From: Nitrospirota bacterium
GTDB taxonomy: Bacteria > Nitrospirota > Leptospirillia > Leptospirillales > Leptospirillaceae
Direction: 5' to 3'
Assembly (NCBI GenBank): GCA_021810805.1
Contig: JAJZHW010000010.1
Location: 1 to 56,592, forward strand
DNA: 56,592 nt
Numbering within the stretch: the first letter of the stretch is position 1; each line of letters opens with the position of its first letter. This document shows positions 30,701 to 38,713 of the stretch, piece after piece. Under the pieces are notes generated by a model, which had not been told where the DNA came from, searched no databases, and worked only from the letters and a program-made list of their open reading frames with translations. A program made the translations under genes and the position numbers.

Positions 30701-33326
30701 CGACCAAGATCTGGCGAAGCTCCAGGGAGAAGGCTTCGGGGCGGCGGTCGAGAAAGGCGAGAATGGCGAAGGGAGATCCGTGTTTTCGGACGGGAACGGC
30801 GGCGGTGGAGCGAATTCCCCGGTCGTCGATGATGGTTTTCCATGAGGGGGGAAGGCTTCTCCGGGTCGGATCGAGAGAGACATTGAACCGGGGCTCGTTG
30901 TCCCGCCAGGCGGCTCCCGCGGCGCCCTGGCCCTCCGGAATCTCCTCCCGGACCGAAAGCTCGACGCCTTCCAGCCAGCCGGACTCTCCGGCGGAGTGTT
31001 CGAAGGAAAAACATCCGTCGCTGTCGGGGCGACCGATCCAGACGATGTCGGAGATCGCCCCCTCGGCGGAGAGTCGACAGACGCCGTCGAGGAGCTCGTT
31101 TTCGGTTTTGGCCGACACGGCCAGCCGACGGAAGTCGGCGAGAACCTGGGTGAAGAGCGAAAGCCGGGAGAGCCGCTCCTCCTGCTCATGGCGAGCGGTG
31201 GCGTCGTTTAAGGTAAAGATCAGCGTGCGCTCGTCTCCGAGGTCGAGGGACGAACCAAAGAGGTCGACCCAAAGGAGCGTTCCATCCTTTTTTCTGGCCT
31301 GGATATCGGGGACGGAGACTCCTTGAGCTTCCAATATTGCCGGGTAGAGCATCCCTCCGACCCGATGATACTCCTCGGGGGTGGCATAAAGATAGGAAGA
31401 ATCCCGGCTCGTCATTTCCTGGGGGCCGTCGTATCCGAAGAGGCGGACGAGCTGGTCGTTGACCATGATGACCCTCCGGTCCCGGGCCATCATGATTCCG
31501 GAGCTGGTCTTTTCGAAGAGGGCGCGAATGATGGCCGCCGACTCCCGTTCTCTCGATTTGAGGTCGATCCTGTCGAGGGCGGCAGAGAGCGTGCGGGCGA
31601 TCTCTAGGAGCACTCCGCAAAGCTCCGGAGCAAAGATCTCTGGGCGGGTGTCGTGGAAGGCGATGATCCCCCAGATCTTGCCGTTGCGAAAGAGCGGTAG
31701 GAAGGAGGAACTTTTGAATCCCGTGCTAAGGAGCCACTCCCGTTGGGGAGAGGAATAATTCAGTGCAACCTTTGAAAAGTCGATCCCAAAAAGGGGGTCA
31801 CGCTCCCTCCATACCTTGCCATAGGCCCCTTGGCCTTCGGGTCGGTCACCCCGGACCGAAATTCGAAAGTTGGGCTCCGCTTTATCGCCCCCTGCGGAAG
31901 AGACGGTGGTGAGCCATCCCTCGGAGTCGGGACAGGAGATACGGACCATGGTCAGCCCGGTCAGTTCGGTGGAGAGCCCGCAGACCCCTTTCAGGAGAAC
32001 CGACTCTTGGGGGTCTTCGGAAATCAGGGCGTTGATTCGGGCCAGGAGCTGGTTGTAGCGGGCGAGAAGGGAGAGCTTATCCGTTTGCTCGTGGCGCAGC
32101 TGGGCATCCTGAAGGGAGATGACCACGAAGGTCTCGTCGCCTTCTCCGACGAGGGTGGCCGAGACGTCGACCCAGATAAAGCCCCCCTGTTTTTTCCGTG
32201 CCTTGAGGTCGTTGTATCGGATCGATTCCTCGTTGGGCATGCGGGAGTAAAGGTCCTTGCCGGTTCTCACGAACTCGTCCTGATCGTAGTAAAGGATCGA
32301 GACCGACTGTCCGATGACCTCTTCCGGGCGATCGTACCCCAGCATGCGGAGCAAGGGGGCGTTGACGTTTTGGATAATGCGGTTCTTCAGGATGATGGCA
32401 CCGGAAAGCGAATTGTCCAGGAGGGCCTTCTGGATCATGCTTTCTTCCCGGATTTTTGATTCGAGGCTGAGACGGTCGAGGGTCTTGGAAAGAGTCTTGC
32501 CCAGCCCCGACAGGGCCTGGTCGAGCCCCTTGGGAAATCCTTCCTCCCGGGAGGAGGCCAGGAAGAGGGCGAGAAAGACCTCTCCATTCTTTCTGACAGG
32601 AAGTGCCATCAGGTGGCGAATTCCTCTTCGGTGAAGCGTCTCCTCCCAGGGAGAAGAAGGGAGGGTGTCTTCGAGGTCCGAGGTCTGGATCTCTCCTTGG
32701 GAAAAGACTTGGGCGAGAAGGGATTGGCCGTTTTGGGCCAAAACGGAGAGAAGTGCGTCGAGGCCGGGCTCTTCCCTCGCCAGACGGGATGGGACAATCG
32801 ACAGGGGGCCTCCCTTTCTCCAGGGATTCAGAAATCGAAGGAGTGGGAGGGAGAGTCGCCGGTCCAAAAGATCGAGAATTTTCTTTAAAAGGACATCTTC
32901 GTCTGTCTCCAGAGCCAGGAGTTCATTGGCCCGGATCAGGAGGTCGTTCAGGGAGGAAAGGCGGTTGACTTCAGCCTGGGCCTCCCGGCGCCGGGAAATC
33001 TCCCGGACCGACCCCATCAGGGTGTGGGGGCTGCCCTCCGGGGGGAGAGAAAACTGAACCTCCACGGCAAGAACGGAGCCGTTCTCGTGTCGCCAATGGG
33101 ACTCGACCGCGGAGTGCGCCTCCGGGTTTTGAGGGAAGGGGCAGGCCGCTTTCAGAATCTTCGGCAGATCCTTCGCCTGGGCGGGAGTCTCCGTCAGGCC
33201 AAGAAGGTCCAGAAACTCCCGATTCCAGAAGGAGAAGTTTCCCTCCTGATCCAGGGCGAAGAGTGCGACGGGGAAGCGGTCACGACTCCGGACAACAATC
33301 TCGTCGGTCAGGGGCGGAGGGATCAC
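27777..33326 (-). CDS. Giant PAS/GAF sensor protein with GGDEF, globin-like and EAL domains
   Basis: 1849 residues from GTG 33326 (weak ribosome site, so the start is uncertain). No transmembrane helix is obvious. Alternating PAS and GAF modules occupy about residues 15-1000. GGDEF follows (FFGRLGGDEFVFVLE near 1098) with RETD as inhibition site, then a globin-sensor-like domain (about 1205-1340; LGTIHALVGVSVP gives candidate haem-ligand His1289) and a GAF-like part. The EAL domain (about 1520-1765) has VEALARL, LSLNLPP, ISLELLEN, SIDDLGSGYSTL, IKVDQ, VIEGL and YGQGFALARP, so its metal and base residues look intact. Paralogue of the 1503-residue cyclase at 15.6 kb. It should hydrolyse c-di-GMP and perhaps also make it. 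Confidence 0.88.
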   Translation of the reverse strand: MIPPPLTDEIVVRSRDRFPVALFALDQEGNFSFWNREFLDLLGLTETPAQAKDLPKILKAACPFPQNPEAHSAVESHWRHENGSVLAVEVQFSLPPEGSPHTLMGSVREISRRREAQAEVNRLSSLNDLLIRANELLALETDEDVLLKKILDLLDRRLSLPLLRFLNPWRKGGPLSIVPSRLAREEPGLDALLSVLAQNGQSLLAQVFSQGEIQTSDLEDTLPSSPWEETLHRRGIRHLMALPVRKNGEVFLALFLASSREEGFPKGLDQALSGLGKTLSKTLDRLSLESKIREESMIQKALLDNSLSGAIILKNRIIQNVNAPLLRMLGYDRPEEVIGQSVSILYYDQDEFVRTGKDLYSRMPNEESIRYNDLKARKKQGGFIWVDVSATLVGEGDETFVVISLQDAQLRHEQTDKLSLLARYNQLLARINALISEDPQESVLLKGVCGLSTELTGLTMVRISCPDSEGWLTTVSSAGGDKAEPNFRISVRGDRPEGQGAYGKVWRERDPLFGIDFSKVALNYSSPQREWLLSTGFKSSSFLPLFRNGKIWGIIAFHDTRPEIFAPELCGVLLEIARTLSAALDRIDLKSRERESAAIIRALFEKTSSGIMMARDRRVIMVNDQLVRLFGYDGPQEMTSRDSSYLYATPEEYHRVGGMLYPAILEAQGVSVPDIQARKKDGTLLWVDLFGSSLDLGDERTLIFTLNDATARHEQEERLSRLSLFTQVLADFRRLAVSAKTENELLDGVCRLSAEGAISDIVWIGRPDSDGCFSFEHSAGESGWLEGVELSVREEIPEGQGAAGAAWRDNEPRFNVSLDPTRRSLPPSWKTIIDDRGIRSTAAVPVRKHGSPFAILAFLDRRPEAFSLELRQILVELGESLSEGLDRLDLMTEQKRLASAVDSVGEGVLVVSTDMKILYANPTMGEMIGRPSPELVGETPYILVGDETDMGTVEKILEAFRTGIPFKEKLLTYRKDGSTFWNLLSINPIFDDSGDVREFVGIHRNITEIVEASKKFEYEALHDKLTGLPNRHAFELHLKKALARAKRSGETLSVGFIDLDDFKPINDRYGHELGDVLLREFATRALSMIRETDFFGRLGGDEFVFVLESMGDNDDGLQERLGKALERIHGAVLSPFEIAPRIRVTIGMSMGLALFPSDGESADDLLRKADLAMYRSKGEKLSRTHWWSRYRSETSERDREEDFDIYGEQAIALLDRYRTLFDEVTRQFATTFYDRLATNPQAFAILENLTPARRERLVESQTRHLKLLLSPDTLPGTINETAKALGTIHALVGVSVPLILSARSLYSNIFFEKIARASLSTSDRLRLLLLFENRLGEDIRGQVESYGLTIETYSDSLASSPPPPGTPWPDILAREIAALENLPGISGAILLRPDRQGSFSVESSSRIPFPWENPEHQQSLKSSWNENRQIRIHCPDQRPVEGTPEKAWCASLFLPVRDETGRPAATLFLAGTYPHQFDSAWSGRFIAALSQRWSELWNRSQTAPRSLDGDSSRTLRKELLEGGLRLYMQPVVDLKMGTVTRVEALARLERPGGEILTPGIFLPLLGESDLIWLFREGLELSSRQLSDWDRQGLSLDLSLNLPPHALSDERCPRWVMEPLDRYGISPSRISLELLENQRMDPRTQSEGIRRIMETGVKLSIDDLGSGYSTLERLASIPFDTIKVDQGLLFRFYSSPLETLALVGAIVDLGRDFNHHVVIEGLGHPDLVEVARHLGARYGQGFALARPMAPGEIPSFVRGFRLPTADRAIKSAAGALAYLWRTEIRGMDRLSEDSRECPLRRWISSRESPGSLPLLWHDGIHSDPNRRELFLENLKGWIAKKVRQEEPDSL

Positions 33327-33773
33327 AGGCAGGGTCCGAATGGGGAGGCAGAACGTCGTTTGAAAAGGCTATCGGCGCGTGGTGACATGGAGTTGTCTCG
33401 GAATATTCTATTAATAATTATAATGAATTACTTATCTCTTCGGGGAAAAGCAAGATCGATGTCCTTCAAAGCTTAAATATTTTAGCATGAAAAGCATTTC
33501 TTTTTCATGCTTTTAATTGGTCCGACCGGGGCGGCCAATTCTATGGGGAAGGACGCAGAACTGTCTGTACATTTTATGTTAAAAAACAGACAAAAGTGTA
33601 ATCTTCTTTTCAATCGATGAGCATATATTTTTGGCGCCCCGAGAATATTAAAAGGTATTAAATAGTTTTTTTCTTTGTTAACATTAGCTTAAATTTTCTG
33701 GCCCAGTAATTGCTTATTCCTCGACGATTGTTTCTTGCCTGTGGCGTAGGACATAAGAATGTGGAGGTGAGCG
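33327..33773. other. AT-rich intergenic region with stacked inverted repeats
   Basis: 447 bp separating divergent genes, much richer in A+T than the coding flanks. Three inverted repeats stand in a row: 33484-33511 (10-bp arms), 33515-33540 (AATTGG/CCAATT with inner CCG/CGG) and about 33562-33596 (TGTCTGT/ACAGACA). Promoters for both sides must lie here. No ORF with a ribosome site found. Confidence 0.6.
33484..33511. repeat. Inverted repeat / hairpin
   Basis: AGCATGAAAA and TTTTCATGCT form a perfect 10-bp stem around GCATTTCT. On the plus strand it is followed by TTTAATT. It could be a terminator of an untranslated transcript or a regulator site. Confidence 0.6.
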
Positions 33774-34424
33774 ATGAGAAACTCGGGAGTGTTCAGGAAT
33801 CTGCTGGAGGGTCTTCGGAAGGGGCGATTGGGGGGGCTCGTGGTGAGTCTGGGTCTTTCTTTGGCGGCCTGCCAGGGTGCCGAGGGGGGGACGGCCCTTT
33901 CGCTTGAGATGGAAGGAGACCCCAGCAAATCGTTTTCCAAGCATATCGTGGGTGGTGTGATCAGTAAGGTTCGCCAAATACCCGGAAGCCGCATGGTTTC
34001 GTTGGTGATCCGGGAAACGGCTCTGACCCGGGGAGGACGGCCTCTGTGCCGCCGCCCGACGGGACGGATCCTCTCGGTCGATCGTGTGGCTCAGATCTTC
34101 TCCGCCGGCCGGCGATCCCTGAAAAGTGCCTTTGTGGTGACTGGGGAAGAGAGCCGGCCACAACTTCGCTCTCTTCGCCCGGGGGACTGCATTTCGGTCG
34201 TTCCTGAGGATGTCGAGGATGGCAGATCTCTGGCGAGGGGCCCCATGATCGAAATCCAGGAAGAGTCCTCCGTGATGTCGAAAGCGGACAGTGTGGGGGA
34301 AGGGGATATTGAAGTCTGGGGGCGACCATTGACGGGAAGAGCCCTGGCCGGCAAAAAAGAGGCTCCGGCAAATCATTCCCAGGCCGCCTCTGTCCACCCC
34401 CTTGAGCAAGTGGGGAGATCCTGA
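33774..34424 (+). CDS. Predicted lipoprotein, unknown
   Basis: 216 residues from ATG 33774, preceded by GGAGGTG. The N-terminus has a basic region and a hydrophobic stretch ending in SLAAC, a lipobox. The mature part contains VGGVISKVRQIPGSRMVSLV, then SLRPGDCISVVPEDVEDG, like small beta-barrel adaptor domains that hold charged ligands, and an Ala/Lys-rich tail. No family recognised. It is followed after 182 bp by the RND pump on the same strand, so it may share regulation with the pump. Confidence 0.65.
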   Translation: MRNSGVFRNLLEGLRKGRLGGLVVSLGLSLAACQGAEGGTALSLEMEGDPSKSFSKHIVGGVISKVRQIPGSRMVSLVIRETALTRGGRPLCRRPTGRILSVDRVAQIFSAGRRSLKSAFVVTGEESRPQLRSLRPGDCISVVPEDVEDGRSLARGPMIEIQEESSVMSKADSVGEGDIEVWGRPLTGRALAGKKEAPANHSQAASVHPLEQVGRS

Positions 34425-34570
34425 TCTGTCGCCCACTCCTGTCATTTGCCTCGTGAATGATGGGGAGAAGTCCAGGGAGGGCGATTGCCGTGACGTTTCG
34501 GTCGGATCGAATGCCCTGTGGTGAGGGGGGCCATGGTGCATGATTCTCAGGGTTGACTCTGTGGTCTTTA

Positions 34571-34600
34571 TTGCGAGCCTTCGCCCTCTCGGACTATCAT
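34571..34600 (+). promoter_or_regulatory. Candidate promoter giving a nearly leaderless RND mRNA
   Basis: TTGCGA (34571-34576) and TATCAT (34595-34600) are separated by 18 bp. Transcription would begin about seven bases later, at or next to ATG 34607. No ribosome site precedes that ATG. Consensus match only. Confidence 0.25.
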
Positions 34601-34606
34601 GATGGC

Positions 34607-37600
34607 ATGAAAAGTCCCCCGACATCAGAAAAAGCTCCGCCGGACGAGGTGTTTTTCCGCTTTCTCCGCCGCCACCGCTCAACGCTGCTCCTGGCCTTTA
34701 TCCTTTTGACACTTCTGGCGGGCGTCCGTCTCATCTCGCTCCCTGTCGCGCTTTACCCCTCCATCGACTATCCCCGCATTTCGGTGATTGTGACCACCCA
34801 TGACCTTCCCTTTTCCCAGATGTCGGTGCGGGTGACGCGTCCGGTCTCAGTGGCCCTCCGCGGGATCGCCGGTGTTCGGGAGGTGCGCTCTCGAACCTCC
34901 CGCGGGTCGGCCCAATTTTTTGTCAGCTTTGGATGGAAGACCCCCATGGTATTGGCCCTGTCCCGGGTGAACCAAGCCATCGGACGGGTCATGCCGGATC
35001 TGCCTCCCGGGAGTCGCTCCCGGGCTATCCGGATGATTTCTGCGGACACCCCTGTTCTTCAGATCGCAATTCTCTCCCGATCGCATTCCCTGACGGAGCT
35101 CACCGATCTGGCCCGCTATCGGCTCATGCCCTTTCTGGTGAACATTCCGGGGGTTTGGAAGGCCGAGATCGTGGGAGGCAAGACCCGGGAGCTCCATGTC
35201 GAGGTCAACCCCTACAAGCTGGCAGGGGCAGGAAAAAAGCTCTCGGAGGTGGTGGGGGCCCTCCCGGCCCATAACCGCATCGGCGTGGTCGGCCGGCTTT
35301 CCGAGTATCATCAGATTGCCCTTCTCGAAGTGCACAATGCCCTGTCGGGTCCCGAGGCTGTCCGCCATCTGTATCTTCCCGGGTCGGGACAGGCCCCTCT
35401 GCCTCTGGACCAGGTTGCCCGGGTCCGCTGGGGAAGTGCTCCCGGGGAGGAGCTCGTCCGTGTGGCGGCCGACGGCCAACCCGCGGTTCTCCTGAACGTC
35501 TACCGATCTCACGGGGAAAGCGCCCTCAAGGTTGTCCGCCGCATCAAAGACCGGGAGGCAACCTTGCGCCATCTCCTGCCGGAAGGGGTGGCGGCGCGAA
35601 CGACCTATGACCAGGGACATGTCATCGGGCAGGCCATTTTGCATGTGTTTTTGGCGCTCCTGGCGGGGGTTGGGGCGGCCTTTGCCGTGGTCCTTCTCTT
35701 CCTCAGGCGATCCCGGCCCTTTTGGCTCATGGCCGCCTTTGTTCCCATGATCCTGATCCTGACGATGGGGGCGCTCTCCTTCCTTCACCAGTCAATCAAC
35801 CTGCTGACTCTGGGGGGGCTGGCCGCCGGAACCGGTCTGGTCATCGACGACTTTGTCGTCGTCCTGGAGGGAGCAAACCGCCTCCGGCGTCTGGTGCGTC
35901 CCTTTCTCTTTTCATCGCTGGCGACCCTTGTCGTCCTCCTCCCCCTCTTCGATCTGGGGGGGCTTGCGGGCGCCTTCTTCCGTCCGCTGGCCCTGACCCT
36001 CCTGCTCCTTCTCGTGATCTCCCTTGCGGTCAACTTGTTTTTGACCCCCTCCTTTGTGATGGGGGAGGCAGAAGTCCGCCAAACGCCTCGGGAAGAATTC
36101 CCGGCCTTTTTGTCGGGGCTCCTTCTGCGGGTGTCGACGGCCCGATGGGGGGCGCTCGCCCTCCTTTTGGGAGCGGTTGTCGCTGGGGCCGCCTTCCGGG
36201 ACCGCCTTCCCACCAACTTCATGCCTCGCATGGACGAAGGGGCGTTTCTCATCGATATCCATGCGCCTCCGGGAACCTCGGTAGAGGATAGCGCCCGGGC
36301 CATCTCCCGGATTGAACGATTCCTCGGGACACTCCCCGAAGTGCGTTCGACCTCCCGGCGCCTGGGCGCGGAGATGGGTTTTTACATCACCGAGCCCACA
36401 AAGGGGGATATTATCGTGCGCCTGCGAGACCATCGTCAGCGATCGGTCTTTGCCGTGATCGCCCAGGTTCGCTCCTTTGTCCGATCCCGTGAGCCGGAGC
36501 TGTCGGTGGACTTTCCTCAGATTCTCGAAGACAGTCTGAACGATCTTGTGGGGACGGAAGCCCCGGTGGTCCTCCGGATTCACGGAGCCGAACGACCGGC
36601 GATGGAGCAAGCGGTGCCCAATGTGGAGAGGCTTCTTCGTTCCATTCCCGGGGTTGTGGATGTGGCACGGAGCTCCCGGCCAGTGCCCACGGCTTACCGG
36701 ATCAGGGTCAAAAGCGAGATGGCTGCCTCCTACCACGTGGATCCGGCCCAGGTGATACAGAACCTTCGGGTTGGGCTCTGGGGAGTGCGCACGGGATTTG
36801 TCATGGAGGGATCCCTTCCCCGTCCCCTTCGGGTCATGGAAACCCCCGGGGCCTTCCGAACGCTGGAAGAGGTCCGCCGTTTCCCGGTGGAGACCTCGGC
36901 GGGCCTCATCCCTCTGTCCCGGATTGCCCGGATTGGAGGGGAGCCCTTTGTCTCCGAGGAGGACGATACGAATCTGGCTCCGGTGATTTCCGTGGAGGGC
37001 CGCATTGCCGGAACCGATCTCGGAACGGTGACGCGCCGTCTCGATCGTACCCTGTCGACCCTTTCTCTTCCCTCCGGGGTCTGGGTTGACATCGGCGGCT
37101 ATGCCCTGTGGCAGAAGCGGAGCTTCCGGGATCTTGCGCTGGCCCTGTTGGGGGCGGCGATCCTCTCCGTTGGCGTGGTCTATGCTCTGGTCCGAAGATT
37201 TGTTCCGCCGCTCCTTCTCCTGGCCGGGGTGATCTTTTCGGTCCTGACGGCGCTGATGGCACTGGCGGGAAGCGGCCACTCCCTCAATCTTTCTTCCTTT
37301 GTGGGGCTCATTCTCGTGGCCGGGATCACCGCCGAAAACGCCCTTCTCGTCCTCGACCGGGCCCTGTGGGAGGGAGGGGAGGCAGGGGAGCGATTCTCCC
37401 GGGCCCTGTCCGACCGTTGGCGCCCCCTCGTCATGACCCATGCCGCCAACGCTCTTGCCCTTCTTCCCCTGGCTCTCGCCCGGGGGGCCGGCCTCGATAT
37501 GGAGAGATCCTTTGCCATCGCTGTCTTGGGAGGGCTTGTCGGCTCCCTGGTGGTCTCCACACTGCTCCTTCCTCTTCTCGGGGCCGGTTTTTTTGGCCGA

Positions 37601-37624
37601 TCATTTGAAAGGGATCCCTCATGA
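34607..37624 (+). CDS. RND efflux transporter (AcrB/MdtB superfamily)
   Basis: 1005 residues from ATG 34607; a TTG at 34553 is in frame but unlikely. Two halves, each with a membrane helix, a periplasmic porter region and a helix bundle. The first helix is followed by LPVALYPSIDYPRISVIVTT, as in AcrB-type pumps. The TM4 proton-relay Asp pair is present (GLVIDDFVVVLE, Asp414/415). The TM10 Lys of AcrB is replaced by Glu (GITAENALLVLD, Glu910). Inner-membrane pump driven by the proton gradient; substrate unknown (drugs, lipids or metals). The stop overlaps the adaptor start (ATGA), so both are co-translated. No outer-membrane channel gene follows. Confidence 0.9.
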   Translation: MKSPPTSEKAPPDEVFFRFLRRHRSTLLLAFILLTLLAGVRLISLPVALYPSIDYPRISVIVTTHDLPFSQMSVRVTRPVSVALRGIAGVREVRSRTSRGSAQFFVSFGWKTPMVLALSRVNQAIGRVMPDLPPGSRSRAIRMISADTPVLQIAILSRSHSLTELTDLARYRLMPFLVNIPGVWKAEIVGGKTRELHVEVNPYKLAGAGKKLSEVVGALPAHNRIGVVGRLSEYHQIALLEVHNALSGPEAVRHLYLPGSGQAPLPLDQVARVRWGSAPGEELVRVAADGQPAVLLNVYRSHGESALKVVRRIKDREATLRHLLPEGVAARTTYDQGHVIGQAILHVFLALLAGVGAAFAVVLLFLRRSRPFWLMAAFVPMILILTMGALSFLHQSINLLTLGGLAAGTGLVIDDFVVVLEGANRLRRLVRPFLFSSLATLVVLLPLFDLGGLAGAFFRPLALTLLLLLVISLAVNLFLTPSFVMGEAEVRQTPREEFPAFLSGLLLRVSTARWGALALLLGAVVAGAAFRDRLPTNFMPRMDEGAFLIDIHAPPGTSVEDSARAISRIERFLGTLPEVRSTSRRLGAEMGFYITEPTKGDIIVRLRDHRQRSVFAVIAQVRSFVRSREPELSVDFPQILEDSLNDLVGTEAPVVLRIHGAERPAMEQAVPNVERLLRSIPGVVDVARSSRPVPTAYRIRVKSEMAASYHVDPAQVIQNLRVGLWGVRTGFVMEGSLPRPLRVMETPGAFRTLEEVRRFPVETSAGLIPLSRIARIGGEPFVSEEDDTNLAPVISVEGRIAGTDLGTVTRRLDRTLSTLSLPSGVWVDIGGYALWQKRSFRDLALALLGAAILSVGVVYALVRRFVPPLLLLAGVIFSVLTALMALAGSGHSLNLSSFVGLILVAGITAENALLVLDRALWEGGEAGERFSRALSDRWRPLVMTHAANALALLPLALARGAGLDMERSFAIAVLGGLVGSLVVSTLLLPLLGAGFFGRSFERDPS

Positions 37625-38664
37625 TGCGGAACGCGGGAGTCTGCGGGTTGATGCTTCTGGGGCTCTTTTCCTTGTCCTGCCAGCGGCACGATCCATCGAA
37701 GGTTGTGCCTGCGCAGGCGCCGGAACTCTCCTCTGCCCCGGTCCTTTCTGCCGGTCGGGAGATCGGTCGGGACCTCCTGGGACAGATCAAACCCGATCCC
37801 CGAAGTACCTCTCAGGTCATGGCGCGCATGTCGGCTCTCTCGGTTCTCTCGATCGACCACTTTCCGGGGGATCGGGTGAAAAAGGGGGAGAGGGTGATGG
37901 TCCTTTTGAGCCCGGATTTTTTTGCCGCCGAGTCCGAGCTTGCGAGCATCCTTTCCTCCTCCGGAGGGGGGCATGTGCGGGGGATCCGGAGACTTGCGGT
38001 AAGGAAGCTCCGCCTTCTCGGAGCGTCGAGGGAGGAGATCGCCCGCCTGGAGAGAACAGGCTCCCCCACCAACCGCTTCGAGGCCCGATCCCCCCGCACC
38101 GGGATACTGATGCAGCTGGGGCCCTCGGTGGGCTCCCGGGTGGTGACGGGAGATCTCCTCTTCGCCGTTTCAGATCTTCGCCACCTTTGGGTCAGTGCGT
38201 TTCTCTATCCGGGAGAGGAGTCGGGACTGGCCAAGGGAACTTCGGTGCGGGTCTTCCCTCTTCACGACCTCTCGAAGGGGCGTGCGGGAACGATTTTGCG
38301 GGTGGCCCCTTTTATCGATCCCCGGACCCGCACGATTCCTCTGCGTATCGGAATCGACAATGACGGAAATCTCTTTCGACCCGATGCCTGGGTCCATGTG
38401 CGGGTGCCGATCCGGGCGGAGTCGGGAAAACCCCTGCTGCGCCTCCCCCCCGAGTCCGTGGTCCGGCGAAAGGATGGAAAAACCGGTGTCTTTCGTCTGC
38501 GAACGGCGGCATCGCCGCGTTTCGTTCCGGTGGTGGTCCTTGGCAGGGAAAAGGGAGAGGTGGTGGTCTCGGGGGAGTTGAAGGAGGGCGATCGGGTGGT
38601 GGTGCGGGGACTCCTTCCCCTCCTGGCCGGGGAGAATGGCCGGAGTTCCACGTCGAACCCCTGA
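37621..38664 (+). CDS. RND periplasmic adaptor (membrane fusion) lipoprotein
   Basis: 347 residues from ATG 37621, overlapping the pump stop. A signal peptide ends at LFSLSC (Cys20), so it is lipid-anchored. Split lipoyl-like halves (VLSIDHFPGDRVKKGERVMV and FEARSPRTGILMQLGPSVGS) flank a short helical hairpin, followed by a beta-barrel (LRHLWVSAFLYPGEE) and a membrane-proximal part (LKEGDRVVVRGL). This is the HlyD/CusB/AcrA adaptor plan. The hairpin (about 100-145) is short, like that of CusB-type adaptors. It links the pump to an outer-membrane channel that must be encoded elsewhere. Confidence 0.88.
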   Translation: MMRNAGVCGLMLLGLFSLSCQRHDPSKVVPAQAPELSSAPVLSAGREIGRDLLGQIKPDPRSTSQVMARMSALSVLSIDHFPGDRVKKGERVMVLLSPDFFAAESELASILSSSGGGHVRGIRRLAVRKLRLLGASREEIARLERTGSPTNRFEARSPRTGILMQLGPSVGSRVVTGDLLFAVSDLRHLWVSAFLYPGEESGLAKGTSVRVFPLHDLSKGRAGTILRVAPFIDPRTRTIPLRIGIDNDGNLFRPDAWVHVRVPIRAESGKPLLRLPPESVVRRKDGKTGVFRLRTAASPRFVPVVVLGREKGEVVVSGELKEGDRVVVRGLLPLLAGENGRSSTSNP

Positions 38665-38713
38665 GGGGGATCGCGTCCTTTGGGGAGGAATGTTCTTTGG
38701 GCCCGGAGGGGCG

